Origin: Sepiola atlantica
Lineage: Eukaryota; Mollusca; Cephalopoda; Sepiida; Sepiolidae
NCBI GenBank assembly: GCA_963556195.1
Contig: OY744520.1
Location: 146,480,211-146,544,210 of the forward strand
Direction of reading: 5' to 3'
Length of the DNA: 64,000 nt
Below are positions 1 through 11,210 of this stretch, one piece after another. A program made the translations under genes and the position numbers. Under the pieces are notes generated by a model, which made no database searches, had not been told where the DNA came from, and worked only from the letters and a program-made list of their open reading frames with translations. The first letter of the stretch is position 1. Each line of letters begins with the position of its first letter.

Positions 1-44
1 TCTACAACAATAAAACCAACACATATCTACACCCAGCAACGGGA

Positions 45-470
45 ACGTATTAAGCAGTGGATTTAATTATGTGTGATCCGACAATGTTCATGAACTACAC
101 ATGGAAGGTGCACAATGAGACGTGTGGGAGTGATCACTTTCCAATTATTCTGGAAAGTCCTCAACTCAAGGAAAGAGTACCACGATTGCAGCAATTGGAA
201 ACTATTCATCACCAGTGATTGAGACTCGCTTTGGAGGCTTTTTGCACATCTCGAGTGGAGAGCTTATATATTGAAGCGAATGAAGGTCCTTTACATCTAA
301 GAGAAAAATTGGTACTTCAATATGCGACAAAGTTGTAATCATGTCTATTAAATCCTGCCTATGGCTGCCTGTTTAATACACAATATAAAACCTTGTTTGA
401 GAGAAAAATCAGTGCCAATCGACCTTTTAGTCACCATATCCAGGTACTTAGAAACAAACTAGAATTGAAC
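45..470 (+). pseudogene. I-like LINE fragment: endonuclease end joined to a post-RT region
   Basis: Positions 68-155 translate to the end of an apurinic endonuclease-like domain with the hallmark GSDHFPI. About 100 bases later the frame shows SLYIEANEGPLHLREKLVLQ (262-321), a motif that lies after the reverse transcriptase in I-like LINEs. The intervening RT domain is missing. Stops interrupt the frame. The copy is dead. Confidence 0.7.
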
Positions 471-529
471 CAATCAATAATTTCTAAAATTCTACCATCA
501 TCTGATTTATTTTTAACAGACCTTTGATT

Positions 530-760
530 AGTCCTCTATAAGAGGGTGAGGCATGTCTGTCAGTCTTTATTGAAGTCTTCCTTTCCAGGCTCGGCAGTCA
601 CGAAGATCAAAGTTCGCAATCCTCAGGACTGCACGGTCGCATTTATACAGCTCATCCCAAGAGAGCTTTGGTCTTCCAGCCTGCTGAATTGATGCGATGG
701 ACATGTGTCTGGGAATTAAAACAACCCTCTTGTATAATTTATTTGACATATACTTCAAAG
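530..760 (-). pseudogene. RTE-like LINE C-terminal fragment nested in the I-like LINE
   Basis: The minus strand carries an open stretch with QQAGRPKLSWDELYKCD and CRAWKGRLQ. This matches the GRPKLRW...D...W..R pattern at the C-terminus of many RTE/CR1 reverse transcriptase ORFs. It interrupts the plus-strand LINE between its post-RT and RNase H parts, so it inserted later. Confidence 0.6.
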
Positions 761-769
761 AACAAAACC

Positions 770-1435
770 AACCCGATTATATTTCAGGATGAATTTGAAA
801 ATATAAAAACCATTATCCCAACTATAAGTACATCTACACAAATGAATCTAAAGAATCAGGTAATCTAATGCACTGCTATCCTAAATAAGACAAAAATGCA
901 GTATAGACTAACTGACAAAGCATCAATTTTCAGTGCAGAAACTGCAGCCATATACTTAGCTCTAAAAATAGAACATAGTAAGACTGATGAATTCATCATC
1001 TTTTCTGATGCCCTATCGGTGATAACATAACTGAAGAACAAAAATATGCATAACTCCTTAATCAGAAAAATCTTAAACAAGATTACCTAAACAGAGTAAA
1101 ATGAAAGTATGCTGGATATGGAATCATATCAGTGTTCGTGGAAATGAAAAGCAGATAGAGCAGCAAAAGAATTCCAGACACTGATCTTCGACCTTCTATA
1201 AGCAGGATAATTAAAGAGAAATGGCAAGAATCTTGGGATAAATGCCAAAGTAATAAATTATACAAGATTTGACCGACTATTGATGAGTGGCCCTTAAGCT
1301 ACAGAAAGGCAAGAAGAGGTTGTAGTAGCCAGACTCTGTATAGGACATGCACATATTACTCACAAATATTTATTGGAAGGTGGCGAGTCTCCAATTTGTA
1401 TATCATGTCAAGAATATTATACAGTCAAACATATT
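770..1435 (+). pseudogene. I-like LINE fragment: RNase H domain and 3' coding end
   Basis: Positions 902-1027 encode an RNase H-like stretch with FSAETAAIYLALK and FSDALSV, holding the usual catalytic Glu and Asp. Near 1150 KADRAAKEF follows, typical of the end of the domain. A stop falls directly after SDALSVIT. Around 1328-1430 a further frame resembles the cysteine-bearing tail (GHAHITHKYLLEG). It continues the element seen at 45-470. Confidence 0.65.
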
Positions 1436-1449
1436 AATTAACTGACAGG

Positions 1450-1722
1450 ATCTGAAATAAAGCCGAAAGAGAGTAGAAAGTGGACCTTGGGTTTATTTTT
1501 GTCAGCCTCGTAACTCTTGCTTCCCTTATTTTGTCATGTAGTCCTCACATTCCATGAGCGATGTTTCTGATACAGGGGAAGAATTGCTGTTTTCTGGGTT
1601 GGAATCTATCCATATAAAACTTATCGTTGGCCAGTTTTTGACTTTAAAGTAGTATTTTATTTTTTAGCCCCTTACATCAAGTGGCTTCATGTCTTGTCTG
1701 GAGCGATTTCCATAAAAAACTT
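1450..1722 (-). repeat. Dispersed ~250-bp repeat, family A, copy 1
   Basis: The reverse complement matches 25795-26036 and 46183-46430 over most of their length. Shared landmarks are a conserved block around GGAAATCGCTCCAGACAAG, AAAACAGCAATTCTT and GAGTTACGAGGCTG. It has no coding capacity. A SINE or MITE fragment is likely; no promoter boxes are obvious. Confidence 0.7.
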
Positions 1723-2003
1723 TTTTTTTTAAATACTACACTTCAAAAAATCTAAAAGACCTGTTTAAAGACACAAATCCTACCAAAATCTTACACTTCA
1801 TCGAAGAAGTTTGACTCCTGAAAAAAATTTAAAATTTGTTTTCAAAAAAACAAAATAAAATAATTATCCTAACTTAGGATTCTGTTTGACAAATTTATTC
1901 GGAATAGATGGTTCATATGCCGTAAAACTAACCAAACCTAACCAAACCAAATTATAATGGCAGTATAGTAAAGTAAATATTTTAATTTTATTTTTCTTTG
2001 TAG

Positions 2004-2102
2004 ATAAAGACCTTTATTATGATCCAGAGTCTTTTTCAAGCCTCAGTGTGAAAGCCATGTCATCAGTGATTGCACAGAATATGCACTATTTAGCACGCAA
2101 AG
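2004..2102 (+). CDS. UGGT1: UGGT1 exon 1 of 17 in window
   Basis: A pyrimidine-rich tract and TAG precede position 2004. The exon begins with the last two bases of a split codon and ends with one base of the next, followed by the rather weak donor GTATTG. Its product includes SVIAQNMHYLARK, which aligns with the animal UGGT segment just before the third thioredoxin-like domain. Earlier exons must lie upstream of the window; nothing in 1-2003 looks like one. Confidence 0.9.
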
Positions 2103-2226
2103 GTATTGGCAAACTTTTTGTTTTGTTTTTTTATAGATTGCTTAAATGCTATTAATCTGCATCAAATATCCACATGTGTTCTATAAATTCTATAAAAATA
2201 GCATGATAGAAATGTGTTTAATAATT

Positions 2227-3632
2227 GTTATTTAGTTGATCAGAAGTAAAAAAAAAATATATTTTATTTAGTTGATTAGAAGTGAGATAATTTTTTATTT
2301 AGTTGATTAGAAGTGAGATAATTTTTTATTTAGTTGATTAGAAGTGAGATCATTTTTTATTTAGTTGATTAGAAGTGAGATCATTTTTTATTTAGTGGAT
2401 TAGAAGTGAGATCATTTTTTATTTAGTTGATTAGAAGTGAGATCATTTTTTATTTAGTGGATTAGAAGTGAGATCATTTTTTATTTAGTTGATTAGAAGT
2501 GAGATAATTTTTTATTTAGTTGATTAGAAGTGAGATCATTTTTTATTTAGTTGATTAGAAGTGAGATCATTTTTTATTTAGTTGATTAGAAGTGAGATAA
2601 TTTTTTATTTAGTGGATTAGAAGTGAGATCATTTTTTATTTAGTTGATTAGAAGTGAGATCATTTTTTATTTAGTTGATTAGAAGTGAGATCATTTTTTA
2701 TTTAGTTGATTAGAAGTGAGATCATTTTTTATTTAGTTGATTAGAAGTGAGATCATTTTTTATTTAGTGGATTAGAAGTGAGATCATTTTTTATTTAGTT
2801 GATTAGAAGTGAGATCATTTTTTATTTAGTGGATTAGAAGTGAGATCATTTTTTATTTAGTGGATTAGAAGTGAGATCATTTTTTATTTAGTTGATTAGA
2901 AGTGAGATCATTTTTTATTTAGTGGATTAGAAGTGAGATCATTTTTTATTTAGTTGATTAGAAGTGAGATCATTTTTTATTTAGTTGATTAGAAGTGAGA
3001 TCATTTTTTATTTAGTTGATTAGAAGTGAGATCATTTTTTATTTAGTGGATTAGAAGTGAGATCATTTTTTATTTAGTGGATTAGAAGTGAGATAATTTT
3101 TTATTTTAGTGGATTAGAAGTGAGATCATTTTTTATTTAGTGGATTAGAAGTGAGATCATTTTTTATTTAGTTGATTAGAAGTGAGATCATTTTTTATTT
3201 AGTTGATTAGAAGTGAGATCATTTTTTATTTAGTGGATTAGAAGTGAGATAATTTTTTATTTTAGTGGATTAGAAGTGAGATCATTTTTTATTTAGTGGA
3301 TTAGAAGTGAGATCATTTTTTATTTAGTGGATTAGAAGTGAGATCATTTTTTATTTAGTTGATTAGAAGTGAGATCATTTTTTATTTAGTGGATTAGAAG
3401 TGAGATCATTTTTTATTTAGTGGATTAGAAGTGAGATCATTTTTTATTTAGTTGATTAGAAGTGAGATAATTTTTTATTTTAGTGGATTAGAAGTGAGAT
3501 CATTTTTTATTTAGTGGATTAGAAGTGAGATCATTTTTTATTTAGTTGATTAGAAGTGAGATCATTTTTTATTTAGTGGATTAGAAGTGAGATCATTTTT
3601 TATTTAGTGGATTAGAAGTGAGATCATTTTTT
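2227..3632. repeat. 31-bp minisatellite, about 44 units
   Basis: A near-perfect tandem array in the first visible UGGT1 intron, about 125 bp downstream of the exon 1 donor. The unit runs ATTTTTTATTTAGT(T/G)GATTAGAAGTGAGAT(C/A). Variants mix GTTGATT with GTGGATT and GATC with GATA. Three units carry one extra T (32 bp), near 3100, 3255 and 3480, which points to duplication of multi-unit blocks. The first unit is degenerate, as expected at an array edge. Confidence 0.97.
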
Positions 3633-5272
3633 GATTGATCTCTACTTCATATGAGACTGCATTTGAGATTTTTAATTGTTTTCCTCTTGGAAATCAATTG
3701 ATCATGTCACAAACACAAATTGCTATAATAACATTTTGTAATTAACTCGCGTGTTAAAAAAATTCATATCATTTCAGATGTAAATATCTACAAAACTGTA
3801 TAGTCAAGACAAATGAAACTAGATGGGTTTAATTCATTTCTGAATGACATTTCTATACCTGTGAAGATGAAATCGTTAAACATAAAATTTTCACTTCTTT
3901 AAACAAGTGAAAATTTGTAGACAGTTGAATGAAAACTGGCAAAGTTATTAGATTGCAAAATATTTTGCAATACCTGTATATTGAATGACCTTGGCTTCAT
4001 TAAAGTACATATAGCCATAGGAAGGGATTAAGTGTCAGAAAGTTCAATAAGTCAAATTTAACATGTGGGAACAGAAGCCGAAGTAATGGTCATGTGATGT
4101 AATCAAACTTGGGTAAATGTTTTCATCAGATTCTGTTCGAAAGACCTGTTTAAAATGTAGCTATATAGATAGTATGCTGCCTGTTTCTCTTTCTGTCCCA
4201 GTGTTGTTTAGAAGAGTGAATTCAAGAACAACATATCTATATTATCACCGTTCATGTTAATTTCAAATAACGATGACCAGGTGTGGTTTGTCCAGCAAAG
4301 CGACCACCAGTCGGTCAAGCCAAGAAATCTTCATTCTATCATCTTTAAAAAAAACATCCCCACCTGAAGGAGTGACCCTGAAGCAAAGCTATTGTATTTT
4401 TATTTGTAAAATTATTTTCTAAATTAATAACTTAATATTTTTATGCATGCAGGCTTATGGATATGCTAGACATACCTATGGCCTGTTGGCTTACAACCAG
4501 TCATTATTTCTTCTGCTTTGATTTAATTTGAAAATTCATAAACCGTGACACATCTTTTAACACATTCTTCTTGCATAACTTATGATGTGATGGTGATCTA
4601 CCTTTTTTCGTGATTATATGGACTCTTTTAAACATTGTGTAGAGGAGCCTATGACAAAGAATGAGCAGTCTTTCTGTAACATACTATTCTCTAGTTCTGT
4701 AAATACATTCTTGGAAATATACCACCATGTTTTCTTATTTATTATCGCCCCTTCAACGTCACAACAATAACTAAAATAATAATTCTTTACTTTTATATTA
4801 CCATTATGGATAATATAGAAGTAAAGAGTCCTATTTATTTTGCCATCTAATTTACATACATTATAACGGTGTGTATGAACACACTGTAAATTAGCTGAAA
4901 AACGTCACTCTCTAAATGCCCACAGAGACATTTGAATCCACACACAGTGAAAGAAGGTGAAAGATATACATAGATGGCAAAGTGAGAGATGGGTGACTTG
5001 CTTAGTTAATTACAATTTACGGCTAATTAGAATAATTAAAATAGAATATTTTTCAAACATAGCTTAATCCAGGAACTAAGAAATATTTTAACATGTATTT
5101 TGTGTCATTAAAATATATAGGTATAAATCCATATGGAAACAAATGTTAATGAACTCAGCATTAGTATGATAATAGATGTTTGTATATCTGTAGACACATG
5201 TGTGAGCATTTCTACTTATCTATGAATATGTATTTGTATATTGAGTTTGACTCCGGTTTGTCATGCTTGGTT

Positions 5273-5274
<2 letters not shown>
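3633..5274. other. Intron 1 sequence without recognisable features
   Basis: AT-rich intron. I see no convincing ORF, RNA or repeat relation to the rest of the window. A more GC-rich patch at 4262-4390 could be an old repeat, but I cannot place it. Confidence 0.6.

Positions 5275-5326
<52 letters not shown>
5275..5326. repeat. (TA)n microsatellite
   Basis: An uninterrupted TA run of about 52 bp. Confidence 0.97.
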
Positions 5327-5328
<2 letters not shown>

Positions 5329-6111
5329 AACTATCACCTAATGTTTATTACCTGCCTCACCTCCCTCCTCTTTTTTTTGGTTTCAAACTTATGTTTCCGT
5401 ACAATTTCTCATTATAACCAGTTAAATTATTTCTAATCAGAAAACTGCAAGGCAATCGGTAATTGTTATTTTATTAAAAAAACATTGTTGTACTCTTCAT
5501 CAACTAAATAAGAACAGAATATATATAAAAAGATTTTTACCATCCTGTTTCATGTGTGTGTATATATATATATATATATGAGCACAATACCTGTCACAGG
5601 ATGCATATTATGCTAGTTAATAATAAAATTAATTTACAAAACGGTTTTCTATTTTTTTAAAATAAAATATATATTCTACTAAATTTTATGGCTAGAATTT
5701 AATTCCAATTTTGATCAAGATCCATTAAATTATTTTTATTATAGATAAACATGAAAAATTTGGAGCTTAAGCAGTCATAAGAAGAAATTTAAATTCAGAA
5801 AATCTTGCTTACTTTGTGTCTAATAACTATGGATCATATTTCATGCAAATCAGAAATATTTGAATTTTCAAATCTTCCAAATGAATTGAAATTTTAGGAA
5901 TATTTATTAATTGATGTCTAATACCTATGATTACAATTTACTCAAAATCTGAAGTACTGAATTTTCACGAAGTGCTTTCAACACTTCTTTACCCCGTTTT
6001 CATAAAACTAAATTAAGCTAAATATAGCCACGTTACACACCTTTACGCCTAGCAGCTGTGTTCCAAAATTCATAGTGAGCAGTTAATTAATTTTTAAGTT
6101 TATTCCACACA

Positions 6112-6114
<3 letters not shown>
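5327..6114. other. AT-rich intron 1 sequence with a short TG/TA microsatellite
   Basis: Contains a TG then TA run at about 5555-5579. I recognise nothing else. Confidence 0.7.

Positions 6115-6143
<29 letters not shown>
6115..6143. repeat. (AT)n microsatellite
   Basis: AT run of about 29 bp in intron 1. Confidence 0.95.
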
Positions 6144-6145
<2 letters not shown>

Positions 6146-6266
6146 ATCAAATATAAACCAAAAGTAAAACTTTTAGTAGATGGAACCTATAGTGAAAAGG
6201 TTTAGCTCAATATACGAGATAGAGCAATTGTAGAGATAAATCGTCGCATATTTATCACTCTTTTTT

Positions 6267-6269
<3 letters not shown>

Positions 6270-6357
<88 letters not shown>
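6270..6357. repeat. Compound (CT)n-(AT)n microsatellite
   Basis: About 44 bp of CT repeat passes directly into about 44 bp of AT repeat. The minus strand reads as an open frame of Glu-Arg then Ile-Tyr dipeptides, which is an artefact of the repeat. Confidence 0.97.
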
Positions 6358-6360
<3 letters not shown>

Positions 6361-6491
6361 ATAGACACATACTTAAGTTTGCATAAATATGTAGAAATAC
6401 AAGTGTTATAAAATAATTACTATATTTTGTTTTGGTTCCAAGTAAAAATTATATACTTCTAAATAATTAAAGCATGATATATAATTTGATT

Positions 6492-6521
6492 TGTGTGTGT
6501 ATATATATATATATATATATA
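6492..6521. repeat. (TG)n-(TA)n microsatellite
   Basis: A short TG run followed by about 22 bp of TA repeat. Confidence 0.95.
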
Positions 6522-7925
6522 CTACTAACACTCTTGCTTGTTATCTTGTGGATGGGATAACTGTGCATAGTGAATGACTTCATTAAAGGATGACATCCAT
6601 CAAACCAGAAAGAGGGAGGATCCTTCATGGCGTTTTATCTAGATGAACTGTGACCCAAAGAGTCAGAGGTTATCTACTAGACAAAACCTCTAGACTTCGA
6701 GGAGGAGGGGGGGGGGTGTAGTATATTTATAAAATTATGTGTATCTTATTTTGTTAGTCAACAGGCACACTTCATGATTATTATCAAGAATGAAATATAT
6801 ATATTTACTTAAATGGATGATGTCATAATATAAAGATGAATTGTAGTTGCCAGAAATATCGTTGATAATCATTTGAATGAAAGAGATGGAGAGGGTGGAA
6901 AAAGAGAAATCCTGATCCAATGTGGTCTAGTATATATATGAATAAATGTGAAAGGTTTTCTTTTATCACACCTAAATTACCATCAAAACGGCTTACTGTT
7001 ATTTAAATGATAAATACGACATAGTCTTTTGAAACATTGTATAAATAGAGACTAAAAGACCTAAACAGTTATTTAAATACCAAATTTGCATAACTATTTT
7101 TTAAACAGTTCATAATAAATTAATGTTTAGTGTTATTCATTTGTAATTTTATTTTACTATATATTTACAATAGTTTTGTCGATATTAACAGTAATTAATT
7201 AATGTGATTTAATAAAACAAGATAAATTACTAAAACCTTTCTTAAAAGATTTGTTCATTAATTTTCAAGGAAAAGTGATTTAAATGAAATTAGAAAGAAA
7301 GATATACCGACGAGGCATAAGGAAGAAGAGTTTATAAGAGAGAGGAGGGGGCTGCTTGCTTGCTCCCTCTCGACACTACATTTTCTTTTTTATAGTTTTT
7401 AAATTCAATGATTGTTTTGATTCCATGGACAAACGTTTCGTATTTGTGTTCAAATGTTCCTTTCCAGCCTTTTCTTTAGTGGGCTAACTTAATTTTCAAC
7501 AAGTTGCTATCTGTTCATGAATTGTAAGTTTAAAGATAAAAGAAAATGAACCCCCCCCACCAGCTCTCCCATCGGTCAGGCAAATTGATTACTTTCTTTT
7601 CATTTCTTTATGGTCTTATTTTTTCAAAATTACCAAAATGTTAATATTTATCTATTTATACGAATAAATGTTAATGTTTATTTATATGAATAAAGTTGAT
7701 AGTTTTTGTCTCATGTTTACAAGAAATTTATGAAATGTTTATTATTTAAAGATTTTCTTTCAAGTAGCGAATTTTGCAAAGCGATAGTATAATTTCATCT
7801 CATCTTGTGTCCAACAAAGACCACTTCGCTTTTCTCTATTGTGTCTTATATAATTGTTGAATCCAGTACTTTCATTACAGCCCGTTCCCTCTCAGTCTAT
7901 TTTCATCCATATTTCCCTTTTGCAG
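6522..7925. other. Intron 1 sequence without recognisable features
   Basis: AT-rich intron with a G-run near 6706 and a C-run near 7551. No gene, RNA or related repeat seen. Confidence 0.6.
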
Positions 7926-8020
7926 ACGATACTTCCCTTCGCGCAGTTTCCATTTGGATTGTGGCTGATGTTGAATCACCAAAAGGAAGAGAATTAGTCT
8001 ACACGGCCATTAAAAATCTG
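7926..8020 (+). CDS. UGGT1: UGGT1 exon 2 of 17
   Basis: Acceptor TTTTGCAG and donor GTAAAT bound 95 bases. The first two bases complete the codon split after the previous exon, giving Asp. The product contains SIWIVADVESPKGRELVY, matching the conserved start of the third thioredoxin-like domain of UGGT (fixed W, D, S-P and G-R/Q positions). The open frame extends past both splice borders, so a plain ORF call of 115 residues over-extends it. Confidence 0.95.
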
Positions 8021-8649
8021 GTAAATAACAAAATTACTCCACAAAATGCCAAATTGAAGATTTTCAGTTTTTCAAGGGAGACTATTCTGCTGTTCATTTT
8101 AGTTATTTCCCTTGAAAACAATTCGTTTATAAGTATTTTTTCTAAATTTTGAGTTCGTTATCACATTTTTGAAAATTTCATTGATACTTTTTCATTGTTT
8201 TACTTGCGGGAACCGTAGAATTTCCATGTTAATAGAATATGTTATTATTGTTAGTAGAATATGTTATTATTTTATGGACATATATTTTTTATTAGTTTTA
8301 TTTATTAAAATATAAATACATTGATAAATTCGTCTCTGTTGTAAATTGCAAGTGAATACACAAATGCGGATTGAAAGGGCAAACAATTTTGCACTAAAAT
8401 AATTTAAATTAAAAAATTAAACATTATCTTCTTTCTTATAAGCTATATTTTTGAAATAGTGAATAGAATCTACTTTTAGCTTTATAGATTTAATGAAACC
8501 ACATTAATTAGAAATTAAAACTAGAATTAAAGATAAAAATTTTCAAAGAAAATGAGTGAAAATGGAGATGTCAAACTTATATTATTTTGCTTATCACTAT
8601 TGTATGTTCGACTATTAAAAAATTCCTCTTCTTATTAATCTCTATATAT

Positions 8650-8682
8650 ATATTAGCTGTATTTACCTGGCATTATCCAGGT
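8650..8682 (+). repeat. Hairpin-ended repeat terminus, family H, site 1
   Basis: A TA run is followed by TTAGCTGT and an imperfect inverted repeat, ACCTGGC/ATCCAGGT (8665-8682). The arrangement matches 34821-34852 and 55824-55854. Sequence after it is AT-rich and uninformative; 8723-8745 holds a further CTAGC start that may be another terminus. Confidence 0.55.
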
Positions 8683-8745
8683 GGAGACAGATAAGATAGT
8701 TTTTTTCACTTTTATAAATAACTAGCAGGATCCGTGCACCGGGAA

Positions 8746-9781
8746 AATTGTAGAACTCAAGAAACTCCTGCTCACACCCCTGAACCCCATATAATTATTT
8801 TTAATCAAATTTTTAATTGTCTGTAAGTATTAATTATTGTGTTCTGTAATACAATTTATAAATAATCATGAACATTTACTGTTGGTATTATTTCGTAACT
8901 AAGAAAGAGCATATGCGATTAATAATGAAGAAGAAAGAAAATAAAATATTGGAAGCCCAAATCCAGGATAGAACCAGTTTTTCAGTCTAATGCTAAAATA
9001 ACTGAGCTGTCATGGCTAGTATTTAGAAGTTGTTGAAAATGAAGATTTATAGGCTTACTCGTTGGCGACTGTAAAAGTAGCAACATTGTGTGCTGGTCTA
9101 TTTGTACTAGCAGAGCTTGTAATGTTATTGTATTAAATGCATGGGAAAGAAATCTGCTGACTAGAAATCATGTAGTTAAAAAAAAATCTATTTGCGTTCA
9201 AATCTAATGAATTTTTTATTATGCAAATGCGATGCTGTTTAATTAAGATGAAAATTAAGTCCGTTGTTTACGAATATGAATAATATATAAGAAATGTATG
9301 AAAATTAAATATTAGACGGTTAATGATTAGTAAGTTAATGATTGATTTCGAAGGCCGTTTCTGAAATTAAATAAAAACATCATGTGACATAAATAGTGCA
9401 GCTGACTGTAGACATACTTTTGTTATTGGTTTTAAAGAAAACGTTACATGGAGGAAATTAAGCGAAATGTAACATGGATAAAAATAGTATTAGAAATTCA
9501 GATTTAAAGGAAATAATTTGGTGTTAAACAAACTGTAAATAGATGTTTTTACAGAAAGCAAGGATGGAAAAGCGGTCATAATCTTCTGTCTCTGTACACA
9601 GTCGAAATATCACATTATTTTAAAAGTGAATACATAAAAAAAGAAAAAAATGCAATCTATTTAAATAGAGCGGTTGAACAGTGAACATGGTGTAGTGATA
9701 CATCTGAAGCAGCAAACACATAGTGTAATATGAAAAGATGACACTAATTAGATTTCTTCCGTATTTTCTTATGGTGTAAAG
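8746..9781. other. Intron 2 sequence without recognisable features
   Basis: AT-rich. I see no ORF, RNA gene or relation to the other repeats. Confidence 0.55.
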
Positions 9782-10136
9782 TGTTGCAGTAAGAGTATTG
9801 ATTTACTCCTCTCCAGGAGTTAGGCACAAGGCCAGTTTTTATCTTACTCCCACAAGTAAGATGTGACCCAAAGTCGGGTCGGGAAAGTGGGGTTTAAAAA
9901 TTGCCTGGGCAGCCCGTCGACATTCCCCGGTAGAGGCGCCTCAGGCAGTAAGCAATAAACTTACTCCTCCCCAAAGAGGGGAGGCAAAGCCTGGGAGGGT
10001 GGACCTCCTAGAACTGCACAGGACAGACCCATTGACGGGCGTAAATCAAGACCCGAAGGCCAAGACAACACCAGTATGGGGTGCAGTATCCATCGGAACA
10101 GATACTACACTTTGATCTTAGCCAAAAGGCCAAGGT
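9782..10136 (-). repeat. U2 snRNA-headed retroposon, copy 1
   Basis: On the minus strand, 10136 down to about 10094 reads like the 5' end of U2 snRNA: GGCCTTTTGGCTAAGATC then AAAGTGTAGTATCTGTTC, including the branch-site recognition GTAGTA. Past this point it departs from U2: no Sm site and no 3' stem-loops. A GC-rich body follows, then a tail with CCTTGTGCCTAACTCC at 9815-9835, comparable to the CCTTGTGTCTAACT tail of copy 2. U2 pseudogene chimera or snRNA-headed SINE; the repeated design favours the latter. Confidence 0.75.
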
Positions 10137-10403
10137 TATTTCTTCCAACTCCCTTGACGTCATTAATCAAAGCAGAAACTGGTGAGCAGACTAAATTTTA
10201 AAAAATCAAGAAAATCGAATGATTGCAAGACTTATTTTTTCCTGACAAGTAGCAACGTAGGGTGAAAATGGTTGACAAAACAGTTTTCGGTATGTAGCTT
10301 TTCTTTCTGTTTGTTGAGTAATCCAATCTGACATTTTGACACCTCTTTCTCTCCAAACACAACAGTGACAATAACAAAAAGATATATATATTTTAATTTA
10401 TTA

Positions 10404-10600
10404 ATGAGTCATCACTTATCAAGGCTGAAAGCCACTTGAGGTTAATGAGATGGATAGATTGTCAGTCGAATAATGATGAAATGTTATGAGAGGATTGAAA
10501 ATAATGAATTTGAATTAAACGAATAAAATTTTACTTATGAGGACAGTTTATGACAAGCGTTTATAGACATTGGATTTGGAGAATATAATCATTCTGATGA
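10404..10600 (-). repeat. CR1-like LINE 3' end fragment (family D)
   Basis: The block around GGTTAATGAGATGGATAGAT is shared with 36675-36860. The related 3' end at 15920-15970 has AAGGCCCAAAAGCCACTCGA at the equivalent place. Only non-coding or frame-broken sequence remains. Confidence 0.6.
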
Positions 10601-11006
10601 CCTAAAGAAAAAGAAACCCATTTTATTTAGAGTTGATAACTTCTTTCTGAATTGATTTCAGATGGTGGGGTTTATCTGACTTGCTATTTGCTTTCTCATT
10701 TCCCCTCAGCACTTGAAATGCTTTTGTCAGGCATGTTTTTTCACTTACTAACTTTTTTGTGACAGGATGGTAGTACATATATTTCTCTGTATATAAATAT
10801 ACAAATAAATACATATTGGTCTTTATTATGAAGTGGAGGATTGTATTGCACAAAATTACCTCTAGGGTTGATGTGTCATAAAACAAATCTTAATAGCAAA
10901 CATAACAGCTTCCTCATGACTCAAATTAAGATTCTTCCCACTCACAGTTTTATCCAGAAATCACTGCTGTTTTACAATGTCATAATGTGTCTTCTTTTGT
11001 CTGCAG

Positions 11007-11210
11007 AGATTTTCCAATCATATGCGCGTGGGTATCATTTTTAATCCCCTCAACTTGGAGCAAGATAACTTCATCAGTCGGGCTGTATACGTTGCCATGT
11101 CAACCCTGACCGGAAACATGGCCAAGAATTTTGTTACGAAACTCGTCAAAGAAGATTATGTCAAAAGTCTGAAGGCTGGTGAGAAAACATTAAAGGATTT
11201 AGAAGTCAAT
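11007..11210 (+). CDS. UGGT1: UGGT1 exon 3 of 17
   Basis: The longest exon in the window: exactly 68 codons in phase 0 at both ends, with acceptor CTGCAG and the consensus donor GTAAGT. It belongs to the third thioredoxin-like domain. The stretch TGNMAKNFVTKLVKED matches the conserved NAAKNFITKMAKE segment of vertebrate UGGT1. No catalytic residues are expected here, because this part serves recognition of misfolded glycoprotein. Confidence 0.97.

Noticed and set aside
2227..3632. CRISPR-like appearance of regular repeats
   Set aside because: The units abut without unique spacers and lie in a eukaryotic intron; it is a minisatellite.
6173..6370. Open frame of Glu-Arg and Ile-Tyr repeats
   Set aside because: Translation of the CT/AT compound microsatellite.
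7805..8152. A 115-codon open frame taken as a gene
   Set aside because: Only 7926-8020 matches UGGT1 and has splice borders; the rest is intron read-through.
10094..10136. Functional U2 snRNA gene
   Set aside because: Only the 5' end matches; the Sm site and later stem-loops are absent.
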